From an uncultured Bacteroides sp. (GTDB taxonomy: Bacteria > Bacteroidota > Bacteroidia > Bacteroidales > Bacteroidaceae), in assembly GCA_902388495.1 (NCBI GenBank), contig CABMPP010000002.1:124001-188000 (forward strand): 64,000 nt of DNA, given 5' to 3'. This document shows positions 1 to 8,390 of the stretch, piece by piece. A model generated the notes under the pieces. It was given only the letters and a program-made list of their open reading frames with translations. It ran no database searches and was not told where the DNA came from. The number at the start of each line of letters is the position of its first letter. Position 1 is the stretch's first letter. A program made the position numbers and the translations under genes.

Positions 1-276
1 CTATTCTTCTGTATCATCTTTCACAAGCTATATAAGAAACATACATTCCGTATTTCGCAAAAGAAAGGAAAGCACTGTCCCTTCTCGTTCTTCGACGTAA
101 AGGGATGGATTGTCATGATATTCATGATTACAATAGGAGTCATAGTACGCGTTTATCATCTTCTGCCCGATTCTTTCATTGCAGTATTTTATACCGGACT
201 GTCGCTGGCACTCATTGGTACGGGACTGCGTTTCATACGATATTGGTGGACGAACAAGAAGAATTCACCGATTTAA
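1..276 (+). CDS. C-terminal part of a small integral membrane protein
   Basis: Frame 1 is open from the window edge to a TAA at 274-276; the start lies outside. The 91 visible residues hold two hydrophobic stretches, around WIVMIFMITIGVIV and FIAVFYTGLSLALIGTG, separated by a short HLLPDS turn. The tail is basic (RYWWTNKKN), so the C-terminus is probably cytoplasmic. No catalytic motif is visible and I do not recognise the family. It lies 101 bp upstream of a LiaF-like membrane protein gene that has its own promoter-like box, so co-transcription is possible but not required. Confidence 0.6.
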   Translation, partial: LFFCIIFHKLYKKHTFRISQKKGKHCPFSFFDVKGWIVMIFMITIGVIVRVYHLLPDSFIAVFYTGLSLALIGTGLRFIRYWWTNKKNSPI

Positions 277-343
277 ACCCGGAGTTCATCGGTTTTCTGG
301 CTGTAATCACCTGAAAAGCATTTAGTAAGGCAAAGATTTCGCT

Positions 344-351
344 TACCTTTG
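344..351 (+). promoter_or_regulatory. Bacteroides -7 box (TAnnTTTG)
   Basis: TACCTTTG matches the known Bacteroides primary-sigma -7 consensus and sits 26 bp before the ATG at 378. A TTTA at 321-324, 19 bp upstream, is one base off the -33 TTTG. It would drive the LiaF-like/LytTR pair. Confidence 0.6.
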
Positions 352-377
352 AGCCATCAATCATAATAATAGAAACA

Positions 378-1142
378 ATGGAAGAAAAACAAAAATTCCC
401 GCATCACAGAAGCTCCGGCAAAGTACTGGTGGCTTCACTTTTCATCCTTTCAGGAGCACTGCTGTTTGCCCGCAACATGGGCTGGATTACTTACGAGCTT
501 TTTGATATTGTGGTTTCATGGCAATCTCTCCTTATTATATTAGGTGTGTATTCCATGACACACCGCCATTATATCGGAGGAACTGTCCTGATATTAGTTG
601 GAGCGTACTTTCTTGTAGGAGGGTTGTCATGGTTACCGGCAGGCTCCCAAGCAATGCTCTGGCCATTGGCTCTGATATTAGTCGGCATTCTCTTTCTTAC
701 AAAGAACCGCCGCAAGGAGCACATGCGGAGAGGACACAACTTCTCCTCCGCCGGTACCGGAACTGAGGCTGAAGACGATGCCAATACCCAGCAATGTGAG
801 TCGGAGAACGGTTTCCTGCGTTCCAACAACACTTTCGGTGCCGTGCGCCACGTCGTACTGGACGAAATCTTTAAAGGAGCCAGCATCCGCACCTCGTTTG
901 GCGGAACAACCATAGACTTGCGGCACACGCATCTTGCACCCGGCGAAACTTATATCGACCTGGATTGCAGTTGTGGAGGGGTAGAACTCTTCATCCCTGC
1001 TGACTGGAAAGTAGTAATCAAGTGTAATGCCTTCTTCGGAGGTTGCGAAGACAAGCGCTGGCAAGGGGCAAATATCAATCCGGACTCCATATTAATAATC
1101 CAAGGCAACGTTTCCTTGGGAGGTCTGGAAATTAAAGACTAA
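378..1142 (+). CDS. LiaF-like transmembrane protein
   Basis: The protein has 254 residues. After a short basic N-terminus there are about four closely packed hydrophobic segments (about residues 15-105), typical of the LiaF transmembrane/DUF5668 domain. A charged linker follows (KNRRKEHMRRGHNF). The C-terminal soluble part (about 145-254) has the repeated glycine-rich strands of the LiaF/cell-wall-active-antibiotic response fold (FKGASIRTSFGGTTIDLRH, CSCGGVELFIP). In Firmicutes, LiaF inhibits an envelope-stress kinase. Here the next gene, 3 bp away, is a membrane LytTR regulator, so by inference this protein senses or restrains it at the inner membrane. No histidine kinase is visible in the pair. 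Confidence 0.8.
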   Translation: MEEKQKFPHHRSSGKVLVASLFILSGALLFARNMGWITYELFDIVVSWQSLLIILGVYSMTHRHYIGGTVLILVGAYFLVGGLSWLPAGSQAMLWPLALILVGILFLTKNRRKEHMRRGHNFSSAGTGTEAEDDANTQQCESENGFLRSNNTFGAVRHVVLDEIFKGASIRTSFGGTTIDLRHTHLAPGETYIDLDCSCGGVELFIPADWKVVIKCNAFFGGCEDKRWQGANINPDSILIIQGNVSLGGLEIKD

Positions 1143-1145
1143 CGT

Positions 1146-1946
1146 ATGAAAGCACATCCGATAATAGATTATCCCTATCGCTGGGTCCCGGCACTTGTCC
1201 TGGCAGTGCTTCTGGTAGCCGCACAGACGGTTTTGCTGCGGTTCTACACGGAAGCAGAGTGGCTGCCCGCAGTGATAGATGGAATTACAACGGTTGGATG
1301 GTTTATGGCACTGGCTTATTTGACGTGGTTTGTTGTTGGCATCGTTTCTATACCGAAGAGCAATCTTATCACGATTACAGTTGGCATTCTACTCTGGCTG
1401 GCGGGAGGATTTATGGTATATGATGTCACAACAAAGTTTGCAGGCATATCGTATATTCCTTTTGCACCCACAATACCTTTCCGGCTTCTGTTCGGCATAC
1501 CGGCATGGATAGCTGTCACACTGTGGTATCATTTGCAGGTAGTAGAAGATGAAACATCCCAGGAAATAGAGTTCACAACCGAAGCCGAAAAGCCAGCCCC
1601 CCAACCACAAGAAGAATATATCGACCGCATCACTGTGAAGGACGGTTCAAAGATTCATATCATCAAGACAGAAGAATTACTATATATCCAGGCGTGTGGA
1701 GATTATGCCACTTTGGTTACCCCTGCGGGAGAATATATCAAGGAACAGACAATGAAATATTTCGAAGCGCACTTGCCGGCAGATAACTTTGTACGTATTC
1801 ACCGGTCAACGATAGTGAACGTAACGCAGATATCCCGAGTGGAACTGTTCGGCAAAGAAACCTATCAATTACTGCTGAAGAATGGAGTTAAGTTGCGGGT
1901 CAGCCTTACGGGCTACCGATTGCTGAAAGAACGATTGGGGATATAA
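1146..1946 (+). CDS. membrane-anchored LytTR transcriptional regulator
   Basis: The protein has 266 residues. Residues about 10-140 form four hydrophobic helices. A charged, proline-rich linker (about 145-170) leads to a LytTR DNA-binding domain (about 170-266) with the typical landmarks: an ITVKDG start, EELLYIQACGDYATL, a strand with FVRIHRSTIVNV, and a conserved C-terminal end. There is no receiver domain with a phospho-acceptor Asp, so it is a one-component, membrane-tethered regulator. It starts 3 bp after the LiaF-like gene and is almost certainly translated from the same mRNA. The natural inference is envelope-stress control, with the LiaF-like protein as its input; the regulon is not visible. 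Confidence 0.85.
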   Translation: MKAHPIIDYPYRWVPALVLAVLLVAAQTVLLRFYTEAEWLPAVIDGITTVGWFMALAYLTWFVVGIVSIPKSNLITITVGILLWLAGGFMVYDVTTKFAGISYIPFAPTIPFRLLFGIPAWIAVTLWYHLQVVEDETSQEIEFTTEAEKPAPQPQEEYIDRITVKDGSKIHIIKTEELLYIQACGDYATLVTPAGEYIKEQTMKYFEAHLPADNFVRIHRSTIVNVTQISRVELFGKETYQLLLKNGVKLRVSLTGYRLLKERLGI

Positions 1947-1974
1947 AAATTACTCATTAGAGTCCGATTGCTAC

Positions 1975-2049
1975 TGTCATTCAGAGCGAAGCGAAGAATC
2001 TCTTCTTTTACATAAGGAGAGGAGATTCTTCGCTTCGCTCTGAATGACA
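1975..2049. repeat. dispersed long inverted repeat, copy 1
   Basis: Perfect 28-bp arms at 1975-2002 and 2022-2049 enclose a 19-bp loop. It sits between the convergent ends of the LytTR gene (1946) and the flotillin gene (2115). A related copy lies at 32438-32514. It could act as a bidirectional transcription stop, but there is no clear U-tract directly after the stem. Confidence 0.85.
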
Positions 2050-2114
2050 AAATACAATTTTATCCTTATCGTATTGTTTCACTTTTTAGTGATGAGGGCT
2101 CTGAATAACAAGTT

Positions 2115-3764
2115 CTATTTCTTCTTATTCGTTTCCGGCTTTTCCTCCTTCTTCTCTTCCGGTTTGTCCTCCGGATGAATAATGCCTTTCACTGTTTCTC
2201 CGATCGGCAACTTATCCAGCACTCCAAGACTCGGAGCAACCGTCTTCACCAATGAACTCAGGAAATTGCTCGTACCGCCGTTTCCACCATCGAATACGGT
2301 GATATTTCCCAAGTTGATATGTTCGAATGCCTTCACCTGTTCTCCGGCAATTTCCTTCCACTGGTCTACCATCTTATACTGGATGGCAATGGCCGGATTC
2401 GATTCTGCCGCACGTACCATTGCTTCGAAGCCTTCGGCCTCGGCCAGCAATGACTTCTTCTTACCTTCCGCCTCAGCTTCCAACTTCATCCTGATGGCCT
2501 GTGCTTCGGCCTGTGCCTGCGCCAACATGGCCTTTGCACGCGCTTCCGCTTCACGGGTTATCTTCTCGGCAACGGCATCTGCCTGAAGAACAGCTTCCTG
2601 CTTGGCAATCTCTGCCGGTACAATCTTTTCCGCTTTCAAAGAAGACTCCACTTTATTAGCTTTAGCTTCTTCTACTTCTTTCTGAGCAACCTCACGTGCC
2701 GTCTGCACCGATGCTTCCGAACGTGCGGCAGCCTCACCGGCTTGTTTGTCGGCATTGGCTTGTGTAACAGCCAGTTCGGCATCCGACTGTGCAATGGCTT
2801 TCTGAGCCTCGTTTCGTCCGATAGCCGCTTTTTTGGCAGCTTCTGCCTGCTTGATTTCCATGTCGGAGTTCAGTTCGGCAATGCGGCTTTCCTTTTCCGT
2901 ATTGGCCTGCTCAATCCGTATGTTCTTCTCTGCTTCCGCCTTTGCTACCTGAGACTCTTTCTCTGCATTGGCAATGGCAACCTGTGAAATACGATCCTTA
3001 TCAGCATTGGCAACCGAGATCTCCTGCAATTTCTTGGTTTCGGCAATAGCGATATCCTGGTCTTTGCGGGTTTCGGCAACCTTCGTTTCACGTTCCTTTA
3101 TCTGATTGGCAATCTTGATGGCACCCAGTTTCTCCTGTTCTTCTATATTCGCCTGGGCTTCGTTCAATGCCTTACTTTCAGCTTCCTTACCCAAGTTGAC
3201 GATGTAGTTGGCAGCATCACGGATATCACTGATATTGATATTCATCAGATACAAACCGAACTTGCGTAGCTCCGTATCGATGTTGTCCTTCACCTTAGAC
3301 AAGAACTTATCGCGGTCGGAGTTCAACTCCTCAATCGTCATATCGGCAATGACCAGACGCATCTGTCCGTAAACCACATCGGTAATCAGGTTCTGCTTGT
3401 CGTCCATAGACAAACCCAGCATACGCTCGGCGGCGTTCTGCATTACCTCCGGATCGGTGCTGATGGCAACTGTAATGGTAGTGGGCACATCCACACGGAT
3501 GTTCTGGGCAGACAGCGCTCCCGTCAGTTTGCAGTCAATCTGCATCGGCTTCATGGAGAGAAACTCATATCCCTGGATGATGGGCCATACAAAAGCGGCA
3601 CCGCCATGATACAGTTTGGCCGATTTCTTGTCGCCCCCGGTTTTACCGTATACTACTAAAACTTCGTCACTCTTACACTTGCGGTAACGCGAGAGGATAC
3701 CGACAAAAGTGAGCAAAACGACCGCTATAAGTATGGCGGCCATAATCATCATTTCTTGTGTCAT
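2115..3764 (-). CDS. flotillin-family (SPFH) membrane scaffold protein
   Basis: The protein has 549 residues, a normal flotillin length. One N-terminal membrane segment (MIMAAILIAVVLLTFVGIL) is followed by an SPFH/band-7 domain (about residues 30-210). A very long Ala/Glu/Lys coiled coil comes next (about 210-430, with repeated EAEAK/AQAEAQA patterns), then a flotillin C-terminal region and a Lys/Glu-rich tail ending in NKKK. Flotillins form membrane microdomain scaffolds. The gene starts 23 bp downstream of a small NfeD-like membrane protein gene on the same strand, the usual flotillin-NfeD pairing, so the two are probably one operon driven from 4332-4362. Confidence 0.9.
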   Translation of the reverse strand: MTQEMMIMAAILIAVVLLTFVGILSRYRKCKSDEVLVVYGKTGGDKKSAKLYHGGAAFVWPIIQGYEFLSMKPMQIDCKLTGALSAQNIRVDVPTTITVAISTDPEVMQNAAERMLGLSMDDKQNLITDVVYGQMRLVIADMTIEELNSDRDKFLSKVKDNIDTELRKFGLYLMNINISDIRDAANYIVNLGKEAESKALNEAQANIEEQEKLGAIKIANQIKERETKVAETRKDQDIAIAETKKLQEISVANADKDRISQVAIANAEKESQVAKAEAEKNIRIEQANTEKESRIAELNSDMEIKQAEAAKKAAIGRNEAQKAIAQSDAELAVTQANADKQAGEAAARSEASVQTAREVAQKEVEEAKANKVESSLKAEKIVPAEIAKQEAVLQADAVAEKITREAEARAKAMLAQAQAEAQAIRMKLEAEAEGKKKSLLAEAEGFEAMVRAAESNPAIAIQYKMVDQWKEIAGEQVKAFEHINLGNITVFDGGNGGTSNFLSSLVKTVAPSLGVLDKLPIGETVKGIIHPEDKPEEKKEEKPETNKKK

Positions 3765-3787
3765 AAATCTATGTGTATTTAGTTCTA

Positions 3788-4285
3788 TTATTGGATATAT
3801 AAGGTTCCATCCTTATAAGTCGTGATTACTGTCTTATCTCCGGTCTGATAGGCCTTGCCGGTTTCCGAAACAACATCCACCTCGCGCATGGCACCGTCCT
3901 TACGGGTCTGCACCGTATATCTTCCCTCTTCTTGCCTGAAGTAGATGGTACATTCACGCCCCACAAGCTGCTCCGTCTTTTCAGAACGGTTGACTTGCTG
4001 CAATTGGTAAGCCTTCTTATAAAGAAACCATACGGCAAAGACGAAACACAAACCTACCAGAATGCCGACAGCATAGTTCTGAAGTTCTGTACTCCCCACC
4101 AGGAACATATACCAGCCAAAGCCGATGCCAAAATGTGTAAGTCCTTTGAAGGACACTACGCTGCTAAGGTCTACATCCACGTCTACATCGGCATCGATGT
4201 CTCCAAAAAAGATAGAGAGAATGAACTGTATCACAAAAATCCCGGTTGTGACAAGCGCAATGATAAGGAAAATATTACTGCTCAT
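3788..4285 (-). CDS. NfeD/YqiJ-like membrane partner of flotillin
   Basis: The protein has 165 residues. It has an N-terminal hydrophobic segment (IFLIIALVTTGIFVIQFILSI), a striking acidic stretch of alternating Asp and Ala/Val (DIDADVDVDVD, about residues 30-40), two further membrane segments (about 50-95), then a small soluble beta-rich domain (about 105-165: VGRECTIYF..., ending in KDGTLYIQ) that fits the NfeD OB-fold. Proteins of this type sit beside flotillin genes and are thought to work with them in membrane microdomains. It is the first gene of the two-gene operon. The family assignment rests on architecture and context more than on signature residues. Confidence 0.75.
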   Translation of the reverse strand: MSSNIFLIIALVTTGIFVIQFILSIFFGDIDADVDVDVDLSSVVSFKGLTHFGIGFGWYMFLVGSTELQNYAVGILVGLCFVFAVWFLYKKAYQLQQVNRSEKTEQLVGRECTIYFRQEEGRYTVQTRKDGAMREVDVVSETGKAYQTGDKTVITTYKDGTLYIQ

Positions 4286-4331
4286 AGGAATTTGAGTTAG
4301 TGTGTCTTATGATATATTTAGATATATTATC

Positions 4332-4362
4332 CAAATATACACATTTGCAGCACACATACAAA
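4332..4362 (-). promoter_or_regulatory. complete Bacteroides promoter for the flotillin operon
   Basis: Read on the minus strand: TTTG (4362-4359), a 19-bp spacer, then TATATTTG (4339-4332). This matches both halves of the Bacteroides consensus (TTTG-N19-21-TAnnTTTG). The NfeD-like start codon lies 47 bp downstream. It is the best-formed promoter in the window. Confidence 0.75.
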
Positions 4363-4475
4363 AGAATGGTTCGCTATTTAACAAAGTTTTCTTGAAAGAT
4401 GGCAGGAGATTGCAGCGGCTATTTCAAAATAATATCATCATGCAGCAAAATCCGACCATATCGGGTAAGAAGTCT

Positions 4476-4555
4476 GTTCAAACCTTGCGAACGCTTGTTC
4501 GCACAGTGCGAATACATATTCAAGCCTTGCGAATATCCGTTCGCAAGGCTTGAAC
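4476..4555. repeat. compound inverted repeat in the 4286-4717 intergenic region
   Basis: Outer arms 4476-4493 and 4538-4555 pair over 18 bp with one mismatch (GTTCAAACCTTGCGAACG at the left). Inside are a second TTCAAGCCTTGCGAA copy that pairs with the right arm around TATCCG, and the palindrome TTCGCACAGTGCGAA (4498-4512). Downstream, two near-identical copies of ACTTTTCTCTATATAC (about 4601-4616 and 4624-4639) form a direct repeat. The rest of the 432-bp gap holds the minus-strand promoter at 4332-4362 and the box at 4676; I see no credible gene in it. Confidence 0.7.
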
Positions 4556-4675
4556 AGAGAATAGTTACTAAACAAAGCAAGTTTTCTCCCTATTGCCGGG
4601 ACTTTTTCTCTATATACCGAAGAACTTTTCTCTATATACTCTGCGTGAGGGGTGGATATATCCCGAAGAATATGT

Positions 4676-4683
4676 TACCTTTG
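4676..4683 (+). promoter_or_regulatory. Bacteroides -7 box upstream of the AAA-ATPase gene
   Basis: TACCTTTG fits TAnnTTTG and ends 34 bp before the chosen ATG at 4718. No -33 TTTG is visible. The box supports the 4718 start over the in-frame ATG at 4652, which would lie upstream of this promoter. Confidence 0.55.
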
Positions 4684-4717
4684 TGTCTGCAATGTTATAC
4701 TTAAAAGTCTTCGAGCC

Positions 4718-6472
4718 ATGGCAACAAATGATATTAAAGCAATCCCGTACGGGTTGAGTGACTACGTTACTCTCACACGTGACAATTGTTACTATGTAGA
4801 TAAAACTCACTTTATCCCCCTGATAGAACAAGCTGCACGTTTCTTCTTCCTGATTCGTCCCCGACGTTTCGGCAAGACACTGCTCATCAATATGCTCGAT
4901 GCTTATTACGATATCAACAATGCCGACCGATTCGAAGAACTCTTCGGGGAACGGTGGATATACAATCATCCTACGTCGCTGCGTGCCAAGTTCATGATAC
5001 TTCGCTTCAACTTCTCTGCCGTAGATGCTACGCCGGGAAGACTGGAAGAATCATTCGAAGAGCATTGTACATTTTGCTTCCTTTCCTTCCTCAATCGCTA
5101 CGAGCACTTCTTCGATGCCGACTTCCGGGAAAAACTAATGCAATGTAGCAATGCTTCAGCCCGCCTGCAATATTTGGATACTTGCGCCAGCAACCTCGGC
5201 TTGCGCCTCTACCTGATTATCGATGAATACGATAACTTCACCAATACCATTCTTTCTACATACGGTACGGAGGCTTACCATAAAGCAACGCATGGCGAAG
5301 GCTTCTTCCGCTACTTCTTCAACGTAATTAAAGTCATGACTTCTGCCAACGGAAGAGCGCTGGAACGGATGTTTATCACCGGTGTATCGCCCATCACGCT
5401 GGACGATGTAACGTCGGGATTCAATATCGGATCGAACTTCACCACCGACGCACAATTCAATAATATAGTAGGCTTCTCCGAAACGGAACTGCGCACCATG
5501 CTCGAATATTATCGCGAACAGGGAGTGCTCCAAATGGATATAGAAGAAATGATCGAGCAAATGAAACCCTGGTATGATAACTATTGCTTTGCCGAAGAAT
5601 GCCTGGGTGAGAGCATGTACAACTCCGATATGGCGCTTTACTATATCAGTAATTGTCTGCGTACGGGCAGACCTCCCCGCGAAATGGTAGACAAGAACAT
5701 CCGCACGGACTACAACAAAATCCGTCACCTGATACGCATCGACCGCAAGCTGGGAGTAAACTTCTCCGTCATCCGCGAAATAGTGGAAACGGGACAGACA
5801 ACAGCGCTTCTCAACAGCGCCTTCCCGGTAGACAAGATGGTAGACCCTAACAACTTCCGGTCCTTACTCTACTACTTCGGTCTGCTCAGCATCAGCGGCA
5901 CCGATGCCGGAGAAGTAGTATTGACCATCCCCAACCATACCGTCCGCGAACAGATGTACAGCTATCTGACGGACACCTTCGAGCAATCGGACATCTTCCG
6001 CCTGGATTTCTATAAACTGGGGAAACTGATGAAAGACATGGCCTATAAAGGCGATTGGCACCCCGTCTTCTCCTACATCGCCTCCGAGTTGGAGCAACAG
6101 AGCCGCATCCGTGAGTTCATAGAAGGCGAAGCCCACGTAAAAGGTTTCCTGCTGGCCTACCTGGGATTGCTGAACTACTACTGCCTGATGCCGGAATACG
6201 AACTTGGCAAAGGCTATGCCGACTTCTACTTCCGCCCCAACCCCCAGCAGCCGGACATTGCCTACGCCTACTTGATGGAAGTGAAATACATGAAGCGCGA
6301 TGCTCCCGACTCCCAACTGAAAGAATTGGAAGAAGAAGCCCGCGCCCAATTACTGAAATATGCCTCCGATCCGGTGATAACTTCCACACTGGGACGGGCA
6401 CAACTACGGCTGATTACCGTCGTGTTCCGAAGCTGGGAACTGGTGGAAATGAAAGAAGAAGAATATAAATAG
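4718..6472 (+). CDS. AAA-ATPase-like protein with C-terminal PD-(D/E)XK nuclease-like domain
   Basis: The protein has 584 residues from MATNDIKAIPYG. It carries the hallmarks of the large Bacteroides 'predicted AAA-ATPase' family: an N-terminal YGLSDY motif, YVDKT, a P-loop variant (RPRRFGKTLLINML, about residues 45-60), a Walker-B-like strand (LRLYLIIDEYDNF) and SPITLDDVTSGFN. The C-terminal 120 residues (GYADFYFRPNPQ... YLMEVKYMKRD) match the restriction-endonuclease-like half, with the D...E-x-K core. The family is often many-copied and its cellular role is unsettled. The start at 4718 was preferred because it is the family's usual N-terminus and lies after a -7 box. The next gene begins 8 bp downstream. 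Confidence 0.88.
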   Translation: MATNDIKAIPYGLSDYVTLTRDNCYYVDKTHFIPLIEQAARFFFLIRPRRFGKTLLINMLDAYYDINNADRFEELFGERWIYNHPTSLRAKFMILRFNFSAVDATPGRLEESFEEHCTFCFLSFLNRYEHFFDADFREKLMQCSNASARLQYLDTCASNLGLRLYLIIDEYDNFTNTILSTYGTEAYHKATHGEGFFRYFFNVIKVMTSANGRALERMFITGVSPITLDDVTSGFNIGSNFTTDAQFNNIVGFSETELRTMLEYYREQGVLQMDIEEMIEQMKPWYDNYCFAEECLGESMYNSDMALYYISNCLRTGRPPREMVDKNIRTDYNKIRHLIRIDRKLGVNFSVIREIVETGQTTALLNSAFPVDKMVDPNNFRSLLYYFGLLSISGTDAGEVVLTIPNHTVREQMYSYLTDTFEQSDIFRLDFYKLGKLMKDMAYKGDWHPVFSYIASELEQQSRIREFIEGEAHVKGFLLAYLGLLNYYCLMPEYELGKGYADFYFRPNPQQPDIAYAYLMEVKYMKRDAPDSQLKELEEEARAQLLKYASDPVITSTLGRAQLRLITVVFRSWELVEMKEEEYK

Positions 6473-6480
6473 ACACACAC

Positions 6481-7233
6481 ATGAATACCGATTTTATTAA
6501 CTTAACGACAGAGAACCTTGCCGATGAGCACCTATGCTGCATCATCCGCAGCCGGACGCTTCATCCGGGCATTGAAGCAAAGCGACAATGGCTTTCCGAA
6601 CGACTGGGTGAAGGCCATGTATTCAGGAAGCTGAATGCAAAGGCTACGGTTTTCATCGAATATGCTCCTCTTGAAACCGCCTGGGTTCCCATAACCGGCA
6701 ATAACTATTACTACATCTATTGCTTATGGGTATACGGCAATCCCAAAGGGAACGGATATGGAAGGTCGCTGATGGAATATTGCCTGGCGGATGCCAAAGC
6801 CAAGGGTAAATCCGGCGTTTGCATGCTCGGAGCAAACAAACAGAAATCCTGGCTTTCCGACCAATCATTTGCGAAGAAGTTCGGCTTCGAGGTGGTTGAT
6901 ACTACCGATAATGGATATGAACTGCTTGCACTCTCGTTTGACGGAACAACGCCCAAGTTTGCACCGAATGCCAAAAGCCCGGAAATTGAGAACAAAGAGC
7001 TGACTATTTATTACGATATGCAATGCCCCTATATCTATCAAAAGATTGAAATGATAAAGCAGTATTGCGAAACGAACCATGTCCCTCTATCCTTAATCCA
7101 TGTAGATACGCTGCAGAAGGCAAAGGAACTGCCGTGTGTTTTCAATAACTGGGCTGTGTTCTATAAAGGACATTTTGAGACAGTGAATTTGTTGTCGGAC
7201 ACCAACCACCTAAATAGAATACTGAAGAAATGA
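6481..7233 (+). CDS. GNAT acetyltransferase with C-terminal YoaP-like domain
   Basis: The protein has 250 residues. The first part holds a GNAT fold with the acetyl-CoA-binding loop in GNGYGRSLMEYCL (about residues 88-100), preceded by the beta-strand YYIYCLWVYG. The last 80 residues start with LTIYYDMQCPYIYQKIEMIK, a thioredoxin-like beginning with a single Cys before Pro, as in YoaP-like tails. The substrate is unknown. Its stop codon overlaps the start of the M50-type protease gene by 4 bp (ATGA), so the two are translationally coupled. It lies 8 bp after the AAA-ATPase gene. Confidence 0.82.
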   Translation: MNTDFINLTTENLADEHLCCIIRSRTLHPGIEAKRQWLSERLGEGHVFRKLNAKATVFIEYAPLETAWVPITGNNYYYIYCLWVYGNPKGNGYGRSLMEYCLADAKAKGKSGVCMLGANKQKSWLSDQSFAKKFGFEVVDTTDNGYELLALSFDGTTPKFAPNAKSPEIENKELTIYYDMQCPYIYQKIEMIKQYCETNHVPLSLIHVDTLQKAKELPCVFNNWAVFYKGHFETVNLLSDTNHLNRILKK

Positions 7234-8390
7234 AAAAGATTTTAAAACTGTTAGGAGGCTTCATCGTTGGAGCCTGTATCGGCGTCATAGGAGCATACGT
7301 CGGAACATACATTGCTACAGGCATGTCCTTCGAGACTTTCGGAGAGAAGTTCGTCACCATAGATGTACTGCAAATGGCAGGAATCATAGGAATAGCCATC
7401 GCATTCCTGCTCCTTTCCGTTTTTCTGCAAATCATCCTGCACGAAGGCGGGCACCTGGTCTGTGGACTGGCAACGGGCTACCGTTTCGTATCCTTCCGTA
7501 TCCTCAGCCTGACATTCATACGCCTGGACGGGAAACTGCGCATCAAAAACTTCAGCATTGCCGGTACAGCCGGGCAATGTCTGCTCACCCCTCCCGACAA
7601 GCCACTACAGGATATCCCATACATCTTATACAATTCTGGCGGAGTGCTTGCCAACCTGCTGACAGCCGCCATCGCCATCATCCTTCTACTCACCGTGGAC
7701 GAGATGCCACCCCTCATGGAGATATTCCTCCTTCTGTTTGCCCTTGTTGGCATCATACTGGGATTAATGAACGGAATTCCCATGAAAATAGGCGGTGTTG
7801 GCAACGATGCGTACAATATGCGCCTACTGCGGAGAGACGAGAGAAGCAAACAGGCGATGGTAACCATGCTACGCGTCAACGCTTTGATACAGGAAGGCAT
7901 ACGTCCCAAGGATATGCCCGAAGAATGGTTCAGGCAAGAATATGACATAGACTACAGGAACACCCTTCAGGTCACCATCCGGCTTATGTACATCGGGCGC
8001 TTGCAAGACCAGTTCGAATGGTGGGACGCATACAATGCTCTGGAAGAAATGATGACGCACAAGGACGAAATCATAGGCTTGCTTGCCAAGGAAATAGAAT
8101 GCGAAATGGTGTTCACGGGATTGGTAATAGCCGAGTTCGAGTGGGTGAATAAACTATATACCAAAGAACTCTCCGACTACATCCTGCAATACAAAAATGT
8201 GATGTCTTCCAAGCAGCGGATACTCTGCATATTGGCGCTCTACCACGGAAATGCGGAGGTAGAGGAAGCAAAGGAAATCTACGAGACTGTGTGCCGCCGG
8301 AAAGATAAATACCTGATGCAGGGAGAGGTCAACTCGGATATAGCCCAAATGAGATCAATCCTTGCCGATGAATGTATTGTGCCAAGATGA
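7230..8390 (+). CDS. M50-type membrane metalloprotease
   Basis: The protein has 386 residues. Hydrophobic segments at about residues 5-30 and 45-70 lead directly into the zinc motif HEGGH (71-75), followed by VCGLATGYRF. Two more hydrophobic segments (about 130-180) include LANLLTAAIAIILLL. This matches the site-2/M50 arrangement, with the active site at a membrane helix. The second half (about 200-386) is soluble and helical and I do not recognise it. No PDZ domain is visible. The gene overlaps both neighbours by 4 bp (ATGA at 7230 and at 8387), so it sits inside a tightly coupled operon with the acetyltransferase and a dipeptidase. Its substrate is unknown. Confidence 0.78.
   Translation: MKKILKLLGGFIVGACIGVIGAYVGTYIATGMSFETFGEKFVTIDVLQMAGIIGIAIAFLLLSVFLQIILHEGGHLVCGLATGYRFVSFRILSLTFIRLDGKLRIKNFSIAGTAGQCLLTPPDKPLQDIPYILYNSGGVLANLLTAAIAIILLLTVDEMPPLMEIFLLLFALVGIILGLMNGIPMKIGGVGNDAYNMRLLRRDERSKQAMVTMLRVNALIQEGIRPKDMPEEWFRQEYDIDYRNTLQVTIRLMYIGRLQDQFEWWDAYNALEEMMTHKDEIIGLLAKEIECEMVFTGLVIAEFEWVNKLYTKELSDYILQYKNVMSSKQRILCILALYHGNAEVEEAKEIYETVCRRKDKYLMQGEVNSDIAQMRSILADECIVPR

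Noticed and set aside
4302..4704. Small open frames in the gap before the AAA-ATPase gene
   Set aside because: They run through the promoter and inverted repeats and have no start context or recognisable protein features.
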